From Planctomycetaceae bacterium (lineage in GTDB: Bacteria > Planctomycetota > Planctomycetia > Planctomycetales > Planctomycetaceae): a stretch of DNA of 64,000 nucleotides. Location of the stretch: the NCBI GenBank assembly GCA_041398785.1, contig JAWKUA010000001.1, positions 372,001-436,000 of the forward strand, in the 5' to 3' direction. Below are positions 61,010-64,000 of this stretch, piece by piece. Position 1 is the stretch's first letter; each line of letters starts with the position of its first letter. The notes under the pieces were generated by a model. The model was not told where the DNA came from and ran no database searches. It saw nothing but the letters and a program-made list of their open reading frames with translations. Position numbers and translations under genes: made by a program.

Positions 61010-62598
61010 TAGCGCCTGGAAACTCATCTCTGACGGCCGACCCGGAGTCAGCGGAGTCGAGGAAGCAGAATCGTTTCGCGTTGAGTGGCGGAGCACTGCA
61101 GCAGGCTGATCCACTGCCGCAACTGGCTTCGCAACTGCATGACGCGCAGCAGACGGCTCGGGACCTGGCTGCGCTGATTGAACTCGTCGAACGGCTGCAA
61201 TCGGCCACCGATATTAAACGCGGCTGCCATCGGCTTGTGGATGAACTCAGGCTGCACCTGCAGGCTGACCATGTGGCAGTCGGAATTTGCGACCCGGCGG
61301 GCTCTCGCGACGATCGTCTGTCAGCGCCCGTCCAATCACCGTCATCGGTGGTCTGTCGTGTTCAGGCAATTTCCGGACAACCGAGCATCGATCCGACATC
61401 GGAAATCTGCCGATTGTCGGAAGCCGTTTTGCAGGAAAGCGTGGCGCGGTCAGCCGCTTCTGCGTGGCCACCCGGCGGCACCGGAAATCGCCACGCGCTG
61501 CTGGCTCACCGCCAGTTCGTGGATCATCACAGACTGGCGGCGGTCGTCGGGACTCCACTGCGGGACGGCGAGAATCGCTGCGTCGGAGCGGTCTTCGCGG
61601 CATTCGGCAACCGCGAACAATCGGCCTGTGTTCAGGACTCGGTCGCGAACTCGCCCGCTGAAAGGCCAGACGACGTTTCTCGTGCGTCGCGATTTCTGGC
61701 GGCGGCGGAACCAATGCTGGCGACGACTCTTTCGCTGATGATGCGGTCGAATGAGTCGCCGCTTCGGGTCGCTGCGAATGGCCTTCGAACTGCCTTCTGC
61801 AACGGACGTCTTCGAACCGCCTCGGTCATCGCGGGTATCGTCCTGACGATTCTGCTGCTGCCGATGCAGTACAACGTCCAATGTGAAAGCGAGCTGCAGC
61901 CGGCGGAACGCCGTTACGTGGCGGCCCCGTTTGACGGACCGCTGGAAGAATGTTTTGTTCAACCGGGCGACTACGTCGAATCGGATCAGTTGCTGGCTCG
62001 CATGGACGGTCGCGAAATCCACTGGGAACTGGCGGGATTAAAGGCCGATCTTGGCCGAGCCACCAATGAGCGAAATTCGAAGCTGGCGGACCATGAATTC
62101 GGCGATGCCGAAATCGCGCGTCACGAGGTGCGGCGACTGCAGAACAGGTCGGAGCTGCTGGTTCATCGCGACAACAATCTGGAAGTCCGAAGTCCGGTAA
62201 GCGGCATTGTCATCAGCGGCGACCACAAGGACGCCGAAGGAGTTCCGCTGGAGACCGGGCAGTCGCTGTTCGAAATCGCTCCTCTGGACCGCATGATCAT
62301 CGAAGTCGCTGTTCCGGAAGACGATGTTCGCTGGGTCCGCGAAGGACAGCCGGTGTCACTGTTTCTGAATGCCATGCCGTCGGCCGACATTGCAGCAACG
62401 ATCTGCAGGATTCATCCGCGAGCTGAACTGCGCGACAACGAAAACGTGTTTGTCGCGGAAGCCGAGATCGACAACTCACAACTGCAGCTTAAGCCCGGCA
62501 TGAGAGGCCGCGCGAAGATCGCTGCCGGTCGTTATCCGCTGGGCTGGAACCTGTTTCATAAGCCGGTCGCTCATCTGGCGGGATGGCTGGGATGGTGA
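61006..62598 (+). CDS. GAF-like / HlyD-like hybrid membrane protein, copy 2
   Basis: A 530-residue protein. The N-terminal half contains one GAF-like region (about residues 55-210: LIELVERLQSATDIKRGC through VVGTPLRDGENRCVGAVFAA). A membrane helix near 275-295 (VIAGIVLTILLLPM) precedes the HlyD-like half: YVAAPFDGPLEECFVQPGDY, a short hairpin, VRSPVSGIVISGDHKD and a barrel region. It ends RYPLGWNLFHKPVAHLAGWL, matching the end of the protein at 18202. It is coupled to the adaptor upstream and followed after 93 bp by the M50 peptidase gene. Confidence 0.87.
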   Translation: MIAPGNSSLTADPESAESRKQNRFALSGGALQQADPLPQLASQLHDAQQTARDLAALIELVERLQSATDIKRGCHRLVDELRLHLQADHVAVGICDPAGSRDDRLSAPVQSPSSVVCRVQAISGQPSIDPTSEICRLSEAVLQESVARSAASAWPPGGTGNRHALLAHRQFVDHHRLAAVVGTPLRDGENRCVGAVFAAFGNREQSACVQDSVANSPAERPDDVSRASRFLAAAEPMLATTLSLMMRSNESPLRVAANGLRTAFCNGRLRTASVIAGIVLTILLLPMQYNVQCESELQPAERRYVAAPFDGPLEECFVQPGDYVESDQLLARMDGREIHWELAGLKADLGRATNERNSKLADHEFGDAEIARHEVRRLQNRSELLVHRDNNLEVRSPVSGIVISGDHKDAEGVPLETGQSLFEIAPLDRMIIEVAVPEDDVRWVREGQPVSLFLNAMPSADIAATICRIHPRAELRDNENVFVAEAEIDNSQLQLKPGMRGRAKIAAGRYPLGWNLFHKPVAHLAGWLGW

Positions 62599-62691
62599 CG
62601 GGCAGAGTTCCGTTCGACCTCGTTTCCGTCCGGTCTTGTGTTCTTTTGGTGTCGGAAATCCGGAATCTCAAATCGCTGATTGCCGCGTGTC

Positions 62692-64000
62692 ATGGTGTCC
62701 ACGTCCGATCCTTCAACCCTTGATCTTGTCCGCACACGCGTCGCGCTGCGACCGAGCGTGCGGTTTGTGCCGCAGGTCTACGGAAACGAAACGTTTTATC
62801 ACATCGAAGATGCGGCGACCGGGAACTACTATCGAATCGGATACACGGAATACGTGTTCGTCTCGCTGCTGGACGGCAAAACGACATTCTCCGAAGCGCT
62901 GGCGATCACGGCTCAGACGCAGTCCGCGACGGCACTGCCGCAGCAGCAGGCAATGTCGCTGTACTGCTGGCTGCTGGAGAACAATCTGGCGGACATCGAC
63001 GAAACATCGGTCGCGAGGAGTCGGACCGGCGACGTGAAAGCCGGGCGACGAAAGCCGTTCCTGGCTCGATTCAATCCGTTTTGGTTTCGGATTCCGCTGG
63101 GCCGGCCGGACGCGGCGCTGAAGGCACTGCAGCCGGTTCTGGGCTGGCTGTTCAGCGTCCGTGCGACGGTACTGGCGGTGCTGATGATGGCGGCGGCGGT
63201 TATCGCCGTGGGGATGGAATGGGACCGATTCCGTTCGGCTTCGGTGGCCGTGTTCGCGCCCGACAACTGGCTGTGGCTGCTGCTGTCCTGGATTGGACTG
63301 AAGTGCGCCCATGAAACAGCTCACGGGCTGACATGCCATCGGTACGGCGGCAGTGTGCGCGATTCCGGGATCATCCTGGCGTTTCTGGCTCCACTGGCCT
63401 ACGTCGACGTGACATCAAGCTGGGGATTCAGTTCGCGCTGGCAGCGAATTCATGTGGCGGTTGCGGGGATGTACATCGAATTGCTGTTGGCGTCGCTGGC
63501 AGTCTTCGGCTGGCTTGTGTCGGAATCCGCTGTCGTCTCGCACGTGTTGTACAACGTGATCGTGATGGCCAGTCTGTCGACAATTCTGTTCAACGCGAAC
63601 CCGTTAATGAAGTTTGACGGTTACTACATTCTGTCGGACCTGCTGCAGACACCGAACCTGCAGGCTCAGTCTTCTCAGGCAGTCAGTCACTCGGTAAGCC
63701 GCGTGTTGTTTGGTGTTCGGGCGACGGCGCCGGCGTCGCTGGGGCGTTCCGCGTGGCTGTTGAGAATCTACGGAGTCGCCGCGATGCTGTGGCGTGTCGT
63801 GGTCACCCTGACGCTGCTGATCGCCGGATCGGTGCTGTTTCACGGAGCCGGTCTGCTGCTTTCCGTCCTGGGAGCCCTCGCCTGGTTCGGCGCTCCTGTC
63901 TGGAATGCGGCCCGGTCGGCAAATCGGCTGTGGAGCGAATCGCCGGCGCGGCTGGTTCGCGGCGCAATTCTGGCCGGCACGATCGTCGCGCTCGCGACGA
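62692..64000 (+). CDS. M50-type membrane metallopeptidase (site-2 protease-like), truncated by window end
   Basis: Open from ATG 62692 to the last base (436 codons visible); an in-frame TGA at 62677 limits extension upstream. Residues about 25-105 look like a PqqD-like helical domain (YTEYVFVSLLDGKTTFSEAL). Membrane helices follow, with the zinc site H207-E-T-A-H211 in CAHETAHGLTCHRYGG and the second site NPLMKFDGYY (Asp309), the pair expected for M50/S2P peptidases. More helices follow to the end. In related proteins (YydH-like peptide zinc metalloproteases) a HlyD-like domain can follow the peptidase; that part would be outside the window. Confidence 0.9.
   Translation, partial: MVSTSDPSTLDLVRTRVALRPSVRFVPQVYGNETFYHIEDAATGNYYRIGYTEYVFVSLLDGKTTFSEALAITAQTQSATALPQQQAMSLYCWLLENNLADIDETSVARSRTGDVKAGRRKPFLARFNPFWFRIPLGRPDAALKALQPVLGWLFSVRATVLAVLMMAAAVIAVGMEWDRFRSASVAVFAPDNWLWLLLSWIGLKCAHETAHGLTCHRYGGSVRDSGIILAFLAPLAYVDVTSSWGFSSRWQRIHVAVAGMYIELLLASLAVFGWLVSESAVVSHVLYNVIVMASLSTILFNANPLMKFDGYYILSDLLQTPNLQAQSSQAVSHSVSRVLFGVRATAPASLGRSAWLLRIYGVAAMLWRVVVTLTLLIAGSVLFHGAGLLLSVLGALAWFGAPVWNAARSANRLWSESPARLVRGAILAGTIVALAT

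Overview
The window is a G+C-rich bacterial chromosome segment that looks planctomycetal. Three very large or repetitive exported proteins carry the N-terminal LEPR-XLL-type motif (LESRQLLS, LEPRLLLS, LEDRTLLA). There is also a YTV-repeat, Cys/Gly-rich envelope protein, a HEAT-repeat sulfatase, DUF3472 and DUF3365 proteins, Tat-signal Gfo/Idh/MocA and TIM-barrel enzymes, and a GYF-domain membrane protein. All of these family names come from reading the translations; no database search was possible.

Layout. 1-8.1 kb: end of a Cache-domain sensor gene, sulfatase, exported aldose epimerase, a minus-strand set (HAD hydrolase, FabZ-like dehydratase, TrmB) and a PQQ-like beta-propeller lipoprotein. 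8.2-22.7 kb: a degenerate phosphohexomutase, then a long minus-strand series read from 20181 down to 9926 (GAF-HlyD hybrid, HlyD adaptor, small ORF, LEPR-XLL protein, ECF sigma factor, zinc-finger anti-sigma, LEPR-XLL beta-propeller protein), with a TolC-like lipoprotein diverging on the plus strand. 22.9-28.0 kb: sugar isomerase-like protein, DUF3472, DUF3365 cytochrome, a 29-residue membrane miniprotein, a phospholipase A2-like protein and a BON protein. 28.2-37.1 kb: what was probably one gene for a giant modular LEPR-XLL/dockerin protein, now split by two frameshifts. 37.8-44.9 kb: ABC transporter operon with a large membrane-anchored protein and a HEAT-repeat protein. 45.1-52 kb: oxidoreductase, histidine kinase, cyclopropane-fatty-acid synthase and the YTV protein. 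52.4-57.7 kb: a type II fatty-acid/polyketide-like set (two FabZ-like proteins, FabG, an ACP with an insertion, KAS) and an alpha/beta hydrolase. 57.98 kb: tRNA-Arg(TCG). 58.3-64 kb: GYF protein, then a second HlyD / GAF-HlyD pair followed by an M50 metallopeptidase that runs off the window.

The most interesting signal is the pair of paralogous modules, 18.2-16.9 kb and 60.1-64 kb. Each pairs a soluble-type HlyD adaptor with an unusual protein that has a GAF-like N-terminal half, one membrane segment and a HlyD-like C-terminal half. One copy sits beside TolC, sigma/anti-sigma and LEPR-XLL cargo-like genes; the other sits beside an HExxH membrane peptidase. A regulated envelope export or processing system for giant surface proteins is my inference, not something the sequence proves.
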